From assembly GCF_000710465.2 (NCBI RefSeq), contig NZ_JAIZ01000517.1, positions 1-64,000 of the forward strand: a DNA stretch of 64,000 nucleotides. Direction: 5' to 3'. This DNA comes from Kitasatospora sp. MBT63 (GTDB lineage: Bacteria > Actinomycetota > Actinomycetes > Streptomycetales > Streptomycetaceae). Shown in pieces: positions 55,721 through 63,637 of the stretch (position 1 is the stretch's first letter; every line of letters begins with the position of its first letter). Made by a program: the position numbers and the translations under genes. Below the pieces are notes generated by a model. That model saw only the letters and a program-made list of their open reading frames with translations. It searched no databases and was not told the origin of the DNA.

Positions 55721-57361
55721 GTGAGCCAGCTCGACATGACCCCGGGTGCGCAGATACCCCGGACGGACGTCGGCAACCAGACCGCGGTCACCCAGGCGCT
55801 CTCCTCGGCGGCCTACCGCGACGGCGACTACAAGGTGCTCGGCGACCTCGCCGGGGTCAAGGTCAAGGAGGGCAAGTTCGCCCTCTTCCGGCCGAGCGCC
55901 GGTGAGGCCTTCAGCCGCGCCCTGCTCGACCGCACCCTGCCGCCCAAGCGCAATCCGCTGGTGCCCTCCTTCGGCACCGACGTCCGGATGGTGGTCGAGC
56001 ACTGCCTGGCCGCCCAGGACCTGCGGGACGCCCGGGACCGCCAGCTCAGCACCGTCACCGTGCTCTGCGGCGGGATCTTCCTGCCCGGCACCCTGATCTG
56101 GCTGGCCGCCTACCAGGTGCGCGCGTACTTCGCCAAGGCCGGTTCGGCCCGCGACGGCTTCTTCGGCACCCTGGCCCTGCTGGCCGCCGCCGCGCTGGCC
56201 GTGCTGTTCGCCGTCCGGCCGCCGGTCGGCGGGGTCTGGGGGCTGTACTTCCGGGTCATGATGCTGGGCCCGGTGGCCGGCTGGTTCCTGGCCAAGCGGA
56301 TCGCGCTGCGCTCCACGGTCGAACTCCGTTCGCGCTGGGGCGGTCTGGTCGAGGGCAGTGCGGTCGCCGCCACCGTGCCCAAGGCGGTCCCCCGGGACCA
56401 CCTCGACAAGAAGGCCACCGAACTCAAGGGCTCGCTGGACCGTCTGACGGCGGAGCAGGAGACCAACGTCCACCACTACGCCGGCACCAAGGGCATCCTG
56501 GGGGTCGGCGCCCGCTGGGCGAACTGGGACCTCTCCGAGGACCTGCGGCCCGCCGAGGGCCACGAGGACTTCCGCACCTTCCACATCTACGACCTGGCCC
56601 GCAAGATCGCCGACCGGCTCGGCTCGCTGGCCACCAGCGAGATCCCGAACGGCGCGATGCCCCGGCCCGCCGTCCACCAGTGGGTGGTCCAGGACATCCC
56701 GGAGGGCGCGGACGAGATCGGCCGGCCCGGCGGCAGCGAGATGGACGGCTTCCGGATGCGCGACTTCGCCGTCGGCGAGGTGGCCAATCGGCAGACCTAC
56801 GGCACCGACCTGCGGCACCGGATCGCGGTGCAGTTCGTGCTGCACAAGGGCCAGCTGGTGGCGACCCTGCTGGTGGACATCTCGGTGCTGCACAACAACC
56901 TGCGGGTCAGCGTGGCCGGCCACGCGCTGGGGCCGATCGCCGGCTACTTCACGGGCAAGCCCAAGCCCAAGGAGAAGAACGTCGCCAAGCCGGTCCGGTT
57001 CTGGGAGGAGCAGACCGTCCAGCTCTCCCTGGTGGACAACGACGAGGTGGTCCGGCAGGCGGTGCGGGCGCCGTTCATGCGCATCCCGACCCTGCTCACC
57101 TGGCTGGGCGGCTCGGTCGGGCTGCCGGAGCCGTTCAGCCTGCGCGCGTCCTGGGCGGACAAGACCTGGCCGAGCCGGTTCAAGTCGGACGACGTGATCC
57201 AGGGGGCGACCCCGGTGGTGAACGTCATCCTGGCCGCAACGATGGACTTCCTGGACGAGCACGACGTCTCCACCGACCGCTTCACCAACCGCTCGAACAT
57301 CATGAAGTCCGAGATGCAGGGCGCCCGTCCGTACCACGCGGACCGCTACGACGCCGGCTGA
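55721..57361 (+). CDS. Large membrane protein of unknown function
   Basis: A 546-residue protein I do not recognise. GTG 55721 lies 10 bases after GGGGAGGAGG. It has three probable transmembrane helices (about 110-131, 147-165 and 173-193) between an N-terminal soluble part (to 108) and a long C-terminal region (195-546) with no clear catalytic motif, rich in Arg/Asp/Glu and ending in KSEMQGARP. The C-terminal domain may be cytoplasmic. It stands alone, ending at a bidirectional terminator shared with the HIT gene. Probably specific to actinobacteria. Confidence 0.75.
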   Translation: MSQLDMTPGAQIPRTDVGNQTAVTQALSSAAYRDGDYKVLGDLAGVKVKEGKFALFRPSAGEAFSRALLDRTLPPKRNPLVPSFGTDVRMVVEHCLAAQDLRDARDRQLSTVTVLCGGIFLPGTLIWLAAYQVRAYFAKAGSARDGFFGTLALLAAAALAVLFAVRPPVGGVWGLYFRVMMLGPVAGWFLAKRIALRSTVELRSRWGGLVEGSAVAATVPKAVPRDHLDKKATELKGSLDRLTAEQETNVHHYAGTKGILGVGARWANWDLSEDLRPAEGHEDFRTFHIYDLARKIADRLGSLATSEIPNGAMPRPAVHQWVVQDIPEGADEIGRPGGSEMDGFRMRDFAVGEVANRQTYGTDLRHRIAVQFVLHKGQLVATLLVDISVLHNNLRVSVAGHALGPIAGYFTGKPKPKEKNVAKPVRFWEEQTVQLSLVDNDEVVRQAVRAPFMRIPTLLTWLGGSVGLPEPFSLRASWADKTWPSRFKSDDVIQGATPVVNVILAATMDFLDEHDVSTDRFTNRSNIMKSEMQGARPYHADRYDAG

Positions 57362-57376
57362 CCCGGCGGCGCACGG

Positions 57377-57409
57377 AAGAGGGCCGGTCCCGGTGGGGCC
57401 GGCCCTCTT
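57377..57409. terminator. Bidirectional terminator between unknown membrane protein and HIT gene
   Basis: AAGAGGGCCGG (57377-57387) pairs with CCGGCCCTCTT (57399-57409) around an 11-base loop, between convergent stops at 57361 and 57426. Confidence 0.8.
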
Positions 57410-57425
57410 GCGTGGGCGGTCCGGC

Positions 57426-57974
57426 TCAGTCCTGCGGCCAGAGCTCGGCCAGCATCTTGCGGGTGTCGGCGAGCAGTTGCGGCAGCACCTTGGTGTGGCC
57501 GACCACCGGCATGAAGTTGGTGTCCCCGCCCCAGCGCGGCACCACGTGCTGGTGCAGGTGGGCGGCGATCCCGGCACCGGCCGCGGCGCCCTGGTTCATC
57601 CCGATGTTGAAGCCGTGCGCGCCGGCCGCGGCCCGCAGCGCGGTCATCGCGCGCTTGGTGTAGTCGGCCAGCTCGGCGGTCTCCGCCGGGTCGAGGTCGG
57701 TGTAGTCGGCGACGTGCCGGTAGGGGACGACCATCAGGTGGCCGCCGTTGTACGGGTACAGGTTGAGCACCGCGAAGACCGAGCCGCCGCGCGCGATGAT
57801 CAACCCGTCCTCGTCGCTGAGCTCGGGGATCGAGCAGAACGGGCAGCCGTCGCCGGGGGCCGGCCCGGTGGGCTTGTTCTCACCCTGGATGTACGCCATC
57901 CGGTGGGGGGTCCACAGGCGCTGGAAGCCGTCCGGCTCCCCCACGCCCTGCTGCAGTTCCGGCTCGCTCGTCAT
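57426..57974 (-). CDS. HIT family hydrolase/phosphorylase (Ap4A phosphorylase-like)
   Basis: A 182-residue histidine-triad nucleotide hydrolase-type protein. The triad is HLHQH (139-143) with a zinc CPFC (44-47). LWTPHRMAYI near the N-terminus is shared with the mycobacterial Rv2613c Ap4A phosphorylase, which also sits next to pgsA1. ATG 57974 is used, though it lacks a ribosome site. A hairpin separates it from thrS. Confidence 0.88.
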   Translation of the reverse strand: MTSEPELQQGVGEPDGFQRLWTPHRMAYIQGENKPTGPAPGDGCPFCSIPELSDEDGLIIARGGSVFAVLNLYPYNGGHLMVVPYRHVADYTDLDPAETAELADYTKRAMTALRAAAGAHGFNIGMNQGAAAGAGIAAHLHQHVVPRWGGDTNFMPVVGHTKVLPQLLADTRKMLAELWPQD

Positions 57975-58012
57975 GCTGATCAGCATAGGCGCCGGAGCCC
58001 GCCGGGAAACCA

Positions 58013-58046
58013 GTGCGGGGCAGACTCGTTCGAGCCTGCCCCGCAC
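58013..58046 (-). terminator. Hairpin terminator after thrS
   Basis: An 11-bp stem (58013-58023 with 58036-58046) is extended by a CTCG/CGAG inner stem. It lies between the thrS stop (58065) and the HIT start. Confidence 0.7.
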
Positions 58047-58064
58047 CGTGCCACCGCCGCCGGA

Positions 58065-60044
58065 TCACACCTGGATGCGGCGCTCCACGGCGTCGACGAT
58101 CTCGGCGACCGCCTCGGCCACCGGGACGCCGTTCTTCTGCTCGCCGTTGCGGTAGCGGAAGGAGACCGCACCCGCCTCGACGTCGTCGTTGCCCGCGATC
58201 AGCATGAAGGGGACCTTCTGCTTCTGCGCGTTGCGGATCTTCTTCTGCATCCGGTCGTCCGAGGCGTCCACCTCGACCCGGATACCGTGCTTCTTCAGCT
58301 CGGCCGCGACCTCGCGCAGGTACGGGATGTGCTCGTCGGTGATCGGGATGCCGACCACGGTGACCGGGGCCAGCCACGGCGGCATGGCGCCGGCGTAGTG
58401 CTCCAGCAGCACCGCGAAGAACCGCTCGATCGAGCCGAACAGCGCCCGGTGGATCATGACGGGCCGCTGCCGGTTGCCGTCCGAGCCCTGGAACTCCAGC
58501 TCGAAGCGCTGCGGCAGCTGGAAGTCGACCTGGATGGTCGACATCTGCCAGGTCCGCCCGATCGCGTCCTTGGCCTGCACCGAGATCTTCGGGCCGTAGA
58601 ACGCCGCACCGGCCGGGTCGAGGACGAGCTCCAGGCCCTGCTTCTCGGCGGCCGCCCGCAGGGTCTCGGTGGCCTCCTCCCAGTCCTCGTCCGACCCGAT
58701 GAACTTCTCCGGGTCCTTGGTCGAGAGCTCCAGGTAGAAGTCGTTCAGGCCGTAGTCGCGCAGCAGGTTCAGCACGAAGGTGAGCAGCGAGTCCAGCTCG
58801 TCCGCCATCTGCTCACGGGTGCAGTAGATGTGCGCGTCGTCCTGGGTGAAGCCGCGGGCCCGGGTCAGGCCGTGCACCACGCCCGACTTCTCGTACCGGT
58901 ACACGGTGCCGAACTCGAAGAGCCGCAGGGGAAGTTCGCGGTACGACCGGCCGCGCGAGCGGTAGATCAGGTTGTGCATCGGGCAGTTCATCGGCTTGAG
59001 GTAGTAGTCCGTCTCGCCGTCGAGCTTCATGGGCGGGTACATGCCGTCGGCGTACCAGTCCAGGTGGCCGGAGAGCTCGAACAGGGTGCCCTTGGTGGCG
59101 TGCGGCGAGTAGACGAACTCGTAGCCGGACTCCTCGTGGCGCTTGCGCGAGTAGTCCTCCATCACCCGGCGCATCACGCCGCCCTTGGGGTGGAAGACCG
59201 CGAGGCCGGAGCCGATCTCCTCCGGAATGGAGAAGAGGTCGAGCTCGCTGCCGAGCTTGCGGTGGTCGCGCTTGGCGGCCTCCTCCAGGAACTCCAGGTG
59301 CGCCTTCAGCTCGTCCTTGGTCGGCCAGGCGGTCCCGTAGATGCGCTGCAGCATCGGGTTCTTCTCGCTGCCGCGCCAGTAGGCGGCCGCGTTGCGCATC
59401 AGCTTGAAGGCCGGGATGTGCCGGGTGCTGGGCAGGTGCGGGCCGCGGCAGAGGTCGCCCCAGCAGTGCTCGCCGGACTTGGCGTCCAGGTTGTCGTAGA
59501 TGGTCAGCTCGCCGGCGCCGACCTCGACGTCGGCGCCCTCGCCGGCGGTCGCGGCGCTGCCCTTGAGGCCGATCAGCTCCAGCTTGTACGGCTCGGCGGC
59601 CAGCTCCTCGCGGGCGGCCTCGTCGGTGACCGCACGGCGGGAGAACTTCTGCCCGCGCTTGATGATCTCCTGCATCTTCTTCTCGATGGCCTTGAGGTCA
59701 TCGGGGTGGAAGGGCTTCTCGACGTCGAAGTCGTAGTAGAAGCCGTCCTTGACCGGCGGGCCGATGCCGAGCTTGGCCTCCGGGAAGAGCTGCTGCACGG
59801 CCTGCGCCATCACGTGCGCGGTGGAGTGCCGCAGGATGTCCAGGCCGTCCTTGCTGGAGATCTCGACCGGCTCGACCTCGTCGCCGTCCTGCACCTGGTA
59901 CGCGAGGTCCTTCAGCGCGCCCGCCACCCGCGCCGCGATGATCGAGCGGTCGTCGGCGAAGAGATCGGCGGCGGTGGTGCCCGTGGTCACCACGCGCTCT
60001 TCCCGATCGGGTTCGCGGTTGATGATGATCCGGACGTCGGTCAC
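58065..60044 (-). CDS. thrS: Threonyl-tRNA synthetase
   Basis: A 659-residue class II synthetase with TGS domain, editing domain ([17 protein letters not shown] with the HxxxH and [14 protein letters not shown] zinc/editing residues), catalytic core ([21 protein letters not shown]) and anticodon domain. GTG 60044 follows AGGAGA by 5 bases. No T-box is evident upstream. Divergent from the DEDDh exonuclease. Confidence 0.98.
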   Translation of the reverse strand: MTDVRIIINREPDREERVVTTGTTAADLFADDRSIIAARVAGALKDLAYQVQDGDEVEPVEISSKDGLDILRHSTAHVMAQAVQQLFPEAKLGIGPPVKDGFYYDFDVEKPFHPDDLKAIEKKMQEIIKRGQKFSRRAVTDEAAREELAAEPYKLELIGLKGSAATAGEGADVEVGAGELTIYDNLDAKSGEHCWGDLCRGPHLPSTRHIPAFKLMRNAAAYWRGSEKNPMLQRIYGTAWPTKDELKAHLEFLEEAAKRDHRKLGSELDLFSIPEEIGSGLAVFHPKGGVMRRVMEDYSRKRHEESGYEFVYSPHATKGTLFELSGHLDWYADGMYPPMKLDGETDYYLKPMNCPMHNLIYRSRGRSYRELPLRLFEFGTVYRYEKSGVVHGLTRARGFTQDDAHIYCTREQMADELDSLLTFVLNLLRDYGLNDFYLELSTKDPEKFIGSDEDWEEATETLRAAAEKQGLELVLDPAGAAFYGPKISVQAKDAIGRTWQMSTIQVDFQLPQRFELEFQGSDGNRQRPVMIHRALFGSIERFFAVLLEHYAGAMPPWLAPVTVVGIPITDEHIPYLREVAAELKKHGIRVEVDASDDRMQKKIRNAQKQKVPFMLIAGNDDVEAGAVSFRYRNGEQKNGVPVAEAVAEIVDAVERRIQV

Positions 60045-60317
60045 CGGTCTCTCCTGACATCTGTGTGCCGCAGCACTCTGCTGCGCAACCCGATGGTAAC
60101 GGGACGGGGCCGTCCACCGTGCACCGATACCACCCCGGCGCACCAGTGACACCGCCCTCACGTTCCGTGACACCGCCCCGGCGGGCGACCGGTCCGCGAC
60201 GGGGATTGAGCGGCCGTCAACTGCGGTATCACCACTGCGTAACGCCGCTGGGCGCGGCGCGCCGCTGGTCCTCGGCGGAGCGCCGCGCCCCGCCAGGTGG
60301 CACCGTGAGGGGCAGTC

Positions 60318-61091
60318 ATGCAGCAGTCTCGGCACTGGTACGAAGGTCCGCTCGCCTCATTCGACACCGAGACCACCGGCGTGGACGTCGAGTCCGACCG
60401 GATCGTCTCCGCCGCCCTGGTCCTGCAACGCGCCCCCGGCCTGCCCGCCCGCACCACCACCTGGCTCGCCGACCCGGGGGTGCCGATCCCCGACGGCGCC
60501 CGCGCCGTGCACGGCATCAGCGACGAGCAGGTCCGCGCCCACGGCCGCCCGGCCCGCGCGGTGGTCGGCGAGATCGCCCGCGCGCTGGCCGAACAGGCCC
60601 TGGCCGGCGTCCCGGTGGTGGTGATGAACGCCCCGTACGACCTCACCCTGCTCGACCGCGAGCTGCGCCGGCACCGCGGCGGCTCGCTGGCCGCCGGCCT
60701 GGCCGGCACCGAACTCCTGGTGCTGGACCCGTGGGTGCTGGACAAGCACGTGGACCGCTACCGCAAGGGCCGGCGCACCCTGACCGACCTGTGCGCGCAC
60801 TACGACATCAGCCTGGTCGGCGCCCACGACGCCGCCGCGGACGCCACCGCGGCGCTCAACCTGGTGCGCGCCCTCGGCTCCCGCTTCCCGGACCGGCTCG
60901 GCACGCTGACCCCGCCGGAGCTCCACCTGCGCCAGGCCGTCTGGCACGCGGCCCAGGCCCGCGGCCTGCAGCGGTGGTTCGAGCGGTCGGGCAGCGAGGA
61001 GCGGGTCGACTTCGCCTGGCCGCTGCGGCCGGCCCGGTGCGGCTGCGGCCGTACCCTGACCGCCGACCACCGCTGCGAGCTGGCGGCCTGA
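60318..61091 (+). CDS. DEDDh-family 3'-5' exonuclease (DnaQ-like)
   Basis: A 257-residue nuclease with the DnaQ/epsilon fold. Exo I is SFDTET (Asp16, Glu18), Exo II is [13 protein letters not shown] and Exo III is [12 protein letters not shown], giving the DEDDh set. It may act in repair or on RNA. ATG 60318 follows GAGGGG by a few bases. It lacks polymerase-associated domains. It is not the replicative epsilon by context alone. A terminator follows before the tRNA genes. Confidence 0.88.
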   Translation: MQQSRHWYEGPLASFDTETTGVDVESDRIVSAALVLQRAPGLPARTTTWLADPGVPIPDGARAVHGISDEQVRAHGRPARAVVGEIARALAEQALAGVPVVVMNAPYDLTLLDRELRRHRGGSLAAGLAGTELLVLDPWVLDKHVDRYRKGRRTLTDLCAHYDISLVGAHDAAADATAALNLVRALGSRFPDRLGTLTPPELHLRQAVWHAAQARGLQRWFERSGSEERVDFAWPLRPARCGCGRTLTADHRCELAA

Positions 61092-61125
61092 ACGCCCGGG
61101 GGCGCCCCGAGGGGGCCCCGAACAG

Positions 61126-61164
61126 CAGTCAGGCCCCGACCAACTGGTGGTCGGGGCCTGACTG
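61126..61164. terminator. Hairpin between exonuclease and tRNA-Val genes
   Basis: A 17-bp stem (61126-61142 with 61148-61164) with a 5-base loop lies after the exonuclease stop and downstream of the leftmost tRNA-Val copy on the minus strand. Confidence 0.7.
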
Positions 61165-61174
61165 TTGTGCTCGG

Positions 61175-61246
61175 TGGGCGATACTGGGATCGAACCAGTG
61201 ACCCCTTCGGTGTGAACGAAGTGCTCTCCCGCTGAGCTAATCGCCC
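61175..61246 (-). tRNA. tRNA-Val(CAC), copy 1
   Basis: A 72-base tRNA with acceptor stem GGGCGAT/ATCGCCC, anticodon stem CTTCG/CGAAG and loop TTCACAC giving CAC, TpsiC arm with GGTTCGATCC. It decodes GUG. Terminal CC is present but the A of CCA is not encoded. Identical in sequence to copy 2. Confidence 0.97.
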
Positions 61247-61260
61247 GGGCAACGAGAAGA

Positions 61261-61291
61261 AGACTAGCACTACTTGGCCCTGGGTCCGCAA
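61261..61291 (-). promoter_or_regulatory. Candidate promoter of tRNA-Val copy 1
   Basis: On the minus strand TAGTCT (61261-61266) is a fair -10 about 15 bases before the tRNA 5' end; a TTGCGG (61286-61291) lies 19 bp upstream. The spacing is on the long side. Confidence 0.35.
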
Positions 61292-61389
61292 TCCGCTTCC
61301 ACCGGCCCGGCCCGACGCCCCCACAGATCCCGCTGCGCACCCCACTGGTGAATAGGCATCAGGAGTTACGGCCGCAGATATAAAAAGCA

Positions 61390-61420
61390 AGGGCCCCGGC
61401 CAATGAATGGCCGGGGCCCT
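61390..61420 (-). terminator. Rho-independent terminator after tRNA-Val copy 2
   Basis: A 13-bp stem (61390-61402 with 61408-61420) and 5-base loop followed on the minus strand by TTGCTTTTTA: the only clear T-run terminator in the window. Confidence 0.9.
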
Positions 61421-61441
61421 ACGCCTTACCCTGCATTCCGG

Positions 61442-61513
61442 TGGGCGATACTGGGATCGAACCAGTGACCCCTTCGGTGTGAACGAAGTGCTCTCCCGCT
61501 GAGCTAATCGCCC
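61442..61513 (-). tRNA. tRNA-Val(CAC), copy 2
   Basis: A 72-base tRNA identical to copy 1, anticodon CAC. With a few flanking bases the two copies form a 78-bp direct repeat (61172-61249 and 61439-61516). It has its own promoter and terminator. Confidence 0.97.
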
Positions 61514-61526
61514 GGGTGCAGGGAAA

Positions 61527-61556
61527 ACATTACCCCATCTGCGGGGGTGCTCCGAA
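61527..61556 (-). promoter_or_regulatory. Candidate promoter of tRNA-Val copy 2
   Basis: On the minus strand TTCGGA (61551-61556) and TAATGT (61527-61532) are 18 bp apart, ending 14 bases before the tRNA 5' end. Confidence 0.45.
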
Positions 61557-61577
61557 CACTCCCCGGGCGGGCCCCGG

Positions 61578-61988
61578 CTACCAGGGCAGCGCCGCCCCGT
61601 AGCGCCACAGGTACCAGCCGACGCCCGCGGCGAGCGCCGCCACCACCAGCGCGGTGATCACCAGGTTGCGGCGGCGGACCTTCGGGTCCATCGCCCGGTG
61701 GGCCGCCTCGGCCACCTTCTGCCTGGTCCAGCGCAGAACCCGGCGGGCCCACTCGAACTCGGTCGCCCAGATGCCCATGCCCAGGAAGATGACCACCCAG
61801 CCGGGACCGGGTAGCGGCAGCATCGCGACACCCAGCACGACCACCGCCAGCCCCGCCACGAAGACGATCACCCGCCAGCTCTGGTGCAGCGCGGGCGAGC
61901 GCCGGACGAACCGCGGCGCCCGGGAGCCGGTCCACCGGTCCCCGGCGTCGCCGCCACCGCCGCCGGGGCCGTCGTCGCCGGCCGTCAC
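61578..61988 (-). CDS. PGPGW-motif transmembrane protein (TIGR02611-like)
   Basis: A 136-residue membrane protein of unknown function, with two or three helices and the hallmark LPLPGPGWVVIFLG followed by IWATEFEWARRV. GTG 61988 is preferred: AAGGAA lies 7 bases upstream; the in-frame ATG 62018 has none. The N-terminus is Gly/Asp-rich. Conserved beside ssgB in streptomycetes and divergent from it. Confidence 0.82.
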   Translation of the reverse strand: MTAGDDGPGGGGGDAGDRWTGSRAPRFVRRSPALHQSWRVIVFVAGLAVVVLGVAMLPLPGPGWVVIFLGMGIWATEFEWARRVLRWTRQKVAEAAHRAMDPKVRRRNLVITALVVAALAAGVGWYLWRYGAALPW

Positions 61989-62128
61989 AGCCTGTTCCTT
62001 GTCACTTCGTACAGCCATGCCGCGAAAAGTACCCGAGTTCCGGGCGGGACGGGGGCGAGCGGGGTGGCCGTGGCGATTCCGCAATGCGCCGGAAGGGGTA
62101 CGACTCGCACCTGAATCGGGACAGACGG

Positions 62129-62155
62129 GTTTACAGCGGGCTTAGAGGTGGGATG
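62129..62155 (+). promoter_or_regulatory. Candidate sigma-H/sigma-B-type promoter of ssgB
   Basis: GTTTAC (62129-62134) and GGGATG (62150-62155) are separated by 15 bp. This fits the Streptomyces sigma-B/sigma-H consensus GNNT-N14-16-GGGTAY with one or two changes, 58 bp upstream of the ssgB start. ssgB is reported to be sigma-H-dependent in S. coelicolor. Confidence 0.5.
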
Positions 62156-62213
62156 GTCCGTTCGCCGACGTGCGATTCCCCGAGCGCACACTGAGCGAAA
62201 GGCCCTGGCGCTT

Positions 62214-62627
62214 ATGAACACCACGGTCAGCTGCGAGCTGCACCTGCGCCTCATCGTGTCCAGCGAGTCCTCACTGCCCGTCCCCGCGGGCCTGCGCTAC
62301 GACACCGCCGACCCCTATGCCGTGCACGCGACGTTCCACACCGGTGCCGACGAGACCGTTGAGTGGGTGTTCGCCCGTGACCTCCTCGCGGAGGGGCTGC
62401 ACCGACCCACCGGCACCGGCGACGTGCGGGTGTGGCCCTCGCGCAGCCATGGACAGGGGGTGGTCTGCATCGCCCTGAGCTCTCCGGAAGGAGAAGCACT
62501 GCTGGAAGCCCCGGCACGTGCGCTCGAGTCGTTCCTCAAGCGCACCGACGCCGCCGTGCCGCCCGGCACCGAACACCGTCACTTCGACCTCGACCGGGAG
62601 CTGTCCCACATCCTCGCCGAGAGCTGA
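62214..62627 (+). CDS. ssgB: Sporulation-specific cell division activator SsgB
   Basis: A 137-residue SsgA-like protein that localises FtsZ to sporulation septation sites in aerial hyphae. It is nearly identical over its length to what I recall of S. coelicolor SsgB: MNTTVSCELHLRLIVSSES, SRSHGQGVVCIALSSPEG and the C-terminus ELSHILAES. Residue 128 is Arg, where Streptomyces SsgB has Thr or Gln. ATG 62214; the GAAAGG site is 11-13 bases upstream. A sigma-H-like promoter precedes it and a hairpin follows. Confidence 0.96.
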   Translation: MNTTVSCELHLRLIVSSESSLPVPAGLRYDTADPYAVHATFHTGADETVEWVFARDLLAEGLHRPTGTGDVRVWPSRSHGQGVVCIALSSPEGEALLEAPARALESFLKRTDAAVPPGTEHRHFDLDRELSHILAES

Positions 62628-62640
62628 TCCGACCGGGGTG

Positions 62641-62662
62641 CCCGCCGCCGGCGAGCGGCGGG
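62641..62662 (+). terminator. Candidate terminator after ssgB
   Basis: CCCGCCGC (62641-62648) pairs with GCGGCGGG (62655-62662) around a 6-base loop, 14 bases after the ssgB stop. Confidence 0.6.
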
Positions 62663-62814
62663 GCGAACCTCACACTGCGTCCGTCCAACTCGGGGGCACG
62701 GACGCGCACCGGGCCGCCCTGCGGCGGCACCGGGGGCGGCCCAGAGCGAGGAGCACCATCCGCGGCCACGGCGGGCGACAGTCCGCCGCGACCGCGGCGA
62801 GGAACGCGCCCGGC

Positions 62815-62854
62815 GGCGCGGCCTCCACCCCTCACCGGGTGTGGCGGCCGCGCC
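62815..62854. repeat. Inverted repeat upstream of CGNR regulator gene
   Basis: Arms GGCGCGGCC (62815-62823) and GGCCGCGCC (62846-62854) flank 22 bases that themselves can pair partly. It could be an operator or leader hairpin. Confidence 0.35.
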
Positions 62855-62998
62855 GTCGGCGTCGCTGCGGCCCGGCGCCCGGCCGCCGGGCTGGCGCGTA
62901 CCTGCCCGTTCACCGCCGGGTGACGGTGGCTCCCGGTAGAGTCACAGGTGATGACCGACGCGGGAGGCACCGGCCCCCGCCGCGTGAGGAGCCCCCAC

Positions 62999-63568
62999 GT
63001 GCTGATCACCCATGACACCGAGTGCGCCCTGAGCATTCTGGTCGAGCTGCTCAACACCGCGCCCGAGGCGTGCGGCGCCGAGCAGCTGCCGGACCTGGCC
63101 GCGCTGGCCGGGTTCGTGGTGCGCCAGGAGATCAGCGAGGTCGACGCTCTCACCGCCGCCGACCTGGCCGCCGTCCAGGAGCTCCGCGGCCGGCTGCGCG
63201 AGGTGTTCTCGGCGGGCTCCACCGACCGGGCCGCCGAACTGGTCAACGCCGTGGTGGCGGCGGCCGGCACCACGCCCCGGCTGACCAACCACGACCACCA
63301 CGGCTGGCACATCCACTACTTCGCCCCGCACGCCGCCCTCGGGGACCACCTGGCGGCGGAGCTCGGGATGGCGCTGGCCTTCATCGTGATGGCCGGCGAG
63401 CGCGAGCGGCTGCGCCGCTGCGAGGCGCCGGACTGCGCCCGGGTCTTCGTCGACCTCTCGCGCAACCGCTCCCGCCGCTACTGCGACAGCCGGACCTGCG
63501 GGAACCGGCTGCACGTCGCCGCCTACCGGGCCCGGCAGCGCTCCGCGGAGACGGTCGCCACCGGCTGA
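62999..63568 (+). CDS. CGNR zinc finger domain-containing regulator
   Basis: A 189-residue protein with an N-terminal ABATE-type domain and a C-terminal CGNR zinc finger: Cys pairs in CEAPDCARVF and YCDSRTCGNRLHVAAYRARQ near residues 145-185. Such proteins are predicted stress or developmental regulators that may bind RNA or DNA. GTG 62999 follows GAGGAG by 7 bases. Role beside ssgB unknown. Confidence 0.87.
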   Translation: MLITHDTECALSILVELLNTAPEACGAEQLPDLAALAGFVVRQEISEVDALTAADLAAVQELRGRLREVFSAGSTDRAAELVNAVVAAAGTTPRLTNHDHHGWHIHYFAPHAALGDHLAAELGMALAFIVMAGERERLRRCEAPDCARVFVDLSRNRSRRYCDSRTCGNRLHVAAYRARQRSAETVATG

Positions 63569-63637
63569 GGCCGTTCCCGGCCCGGTCAGCGCCCGCACGT
63601 CGTCCAGGCCGGCGCGGCCCGGTGGGAGACTGGGGCC

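Larger units (their letters stand above)
62628..62998. other. 371-bp non-coding region between ssgB and CGNR regulator
   Basis: No supported gene. It holds a hairpin just after ssgB (62641-62662), a second inverted repeat (62815-62854, GGCGCGGCC with GGCCGCGCC) and the GAGGAG ribosome site of the next gene (62986-62991). Very GC-rich. Confidence 0.6.

Noticed and set aside
60045-60317. T-box riboswitch upstream of thrS
   Set aside because: The 273-bp divergent spacer shows no T-box sequence or anti-terminator pairing that I can recognise.
61172-61516. tRNA genes as a prophage or integrative-element attachment site
   Set aside because: The two copies are complete tRNA genes only 267 bp apart with no integrase, excisionase or foreign genes between or beside them.
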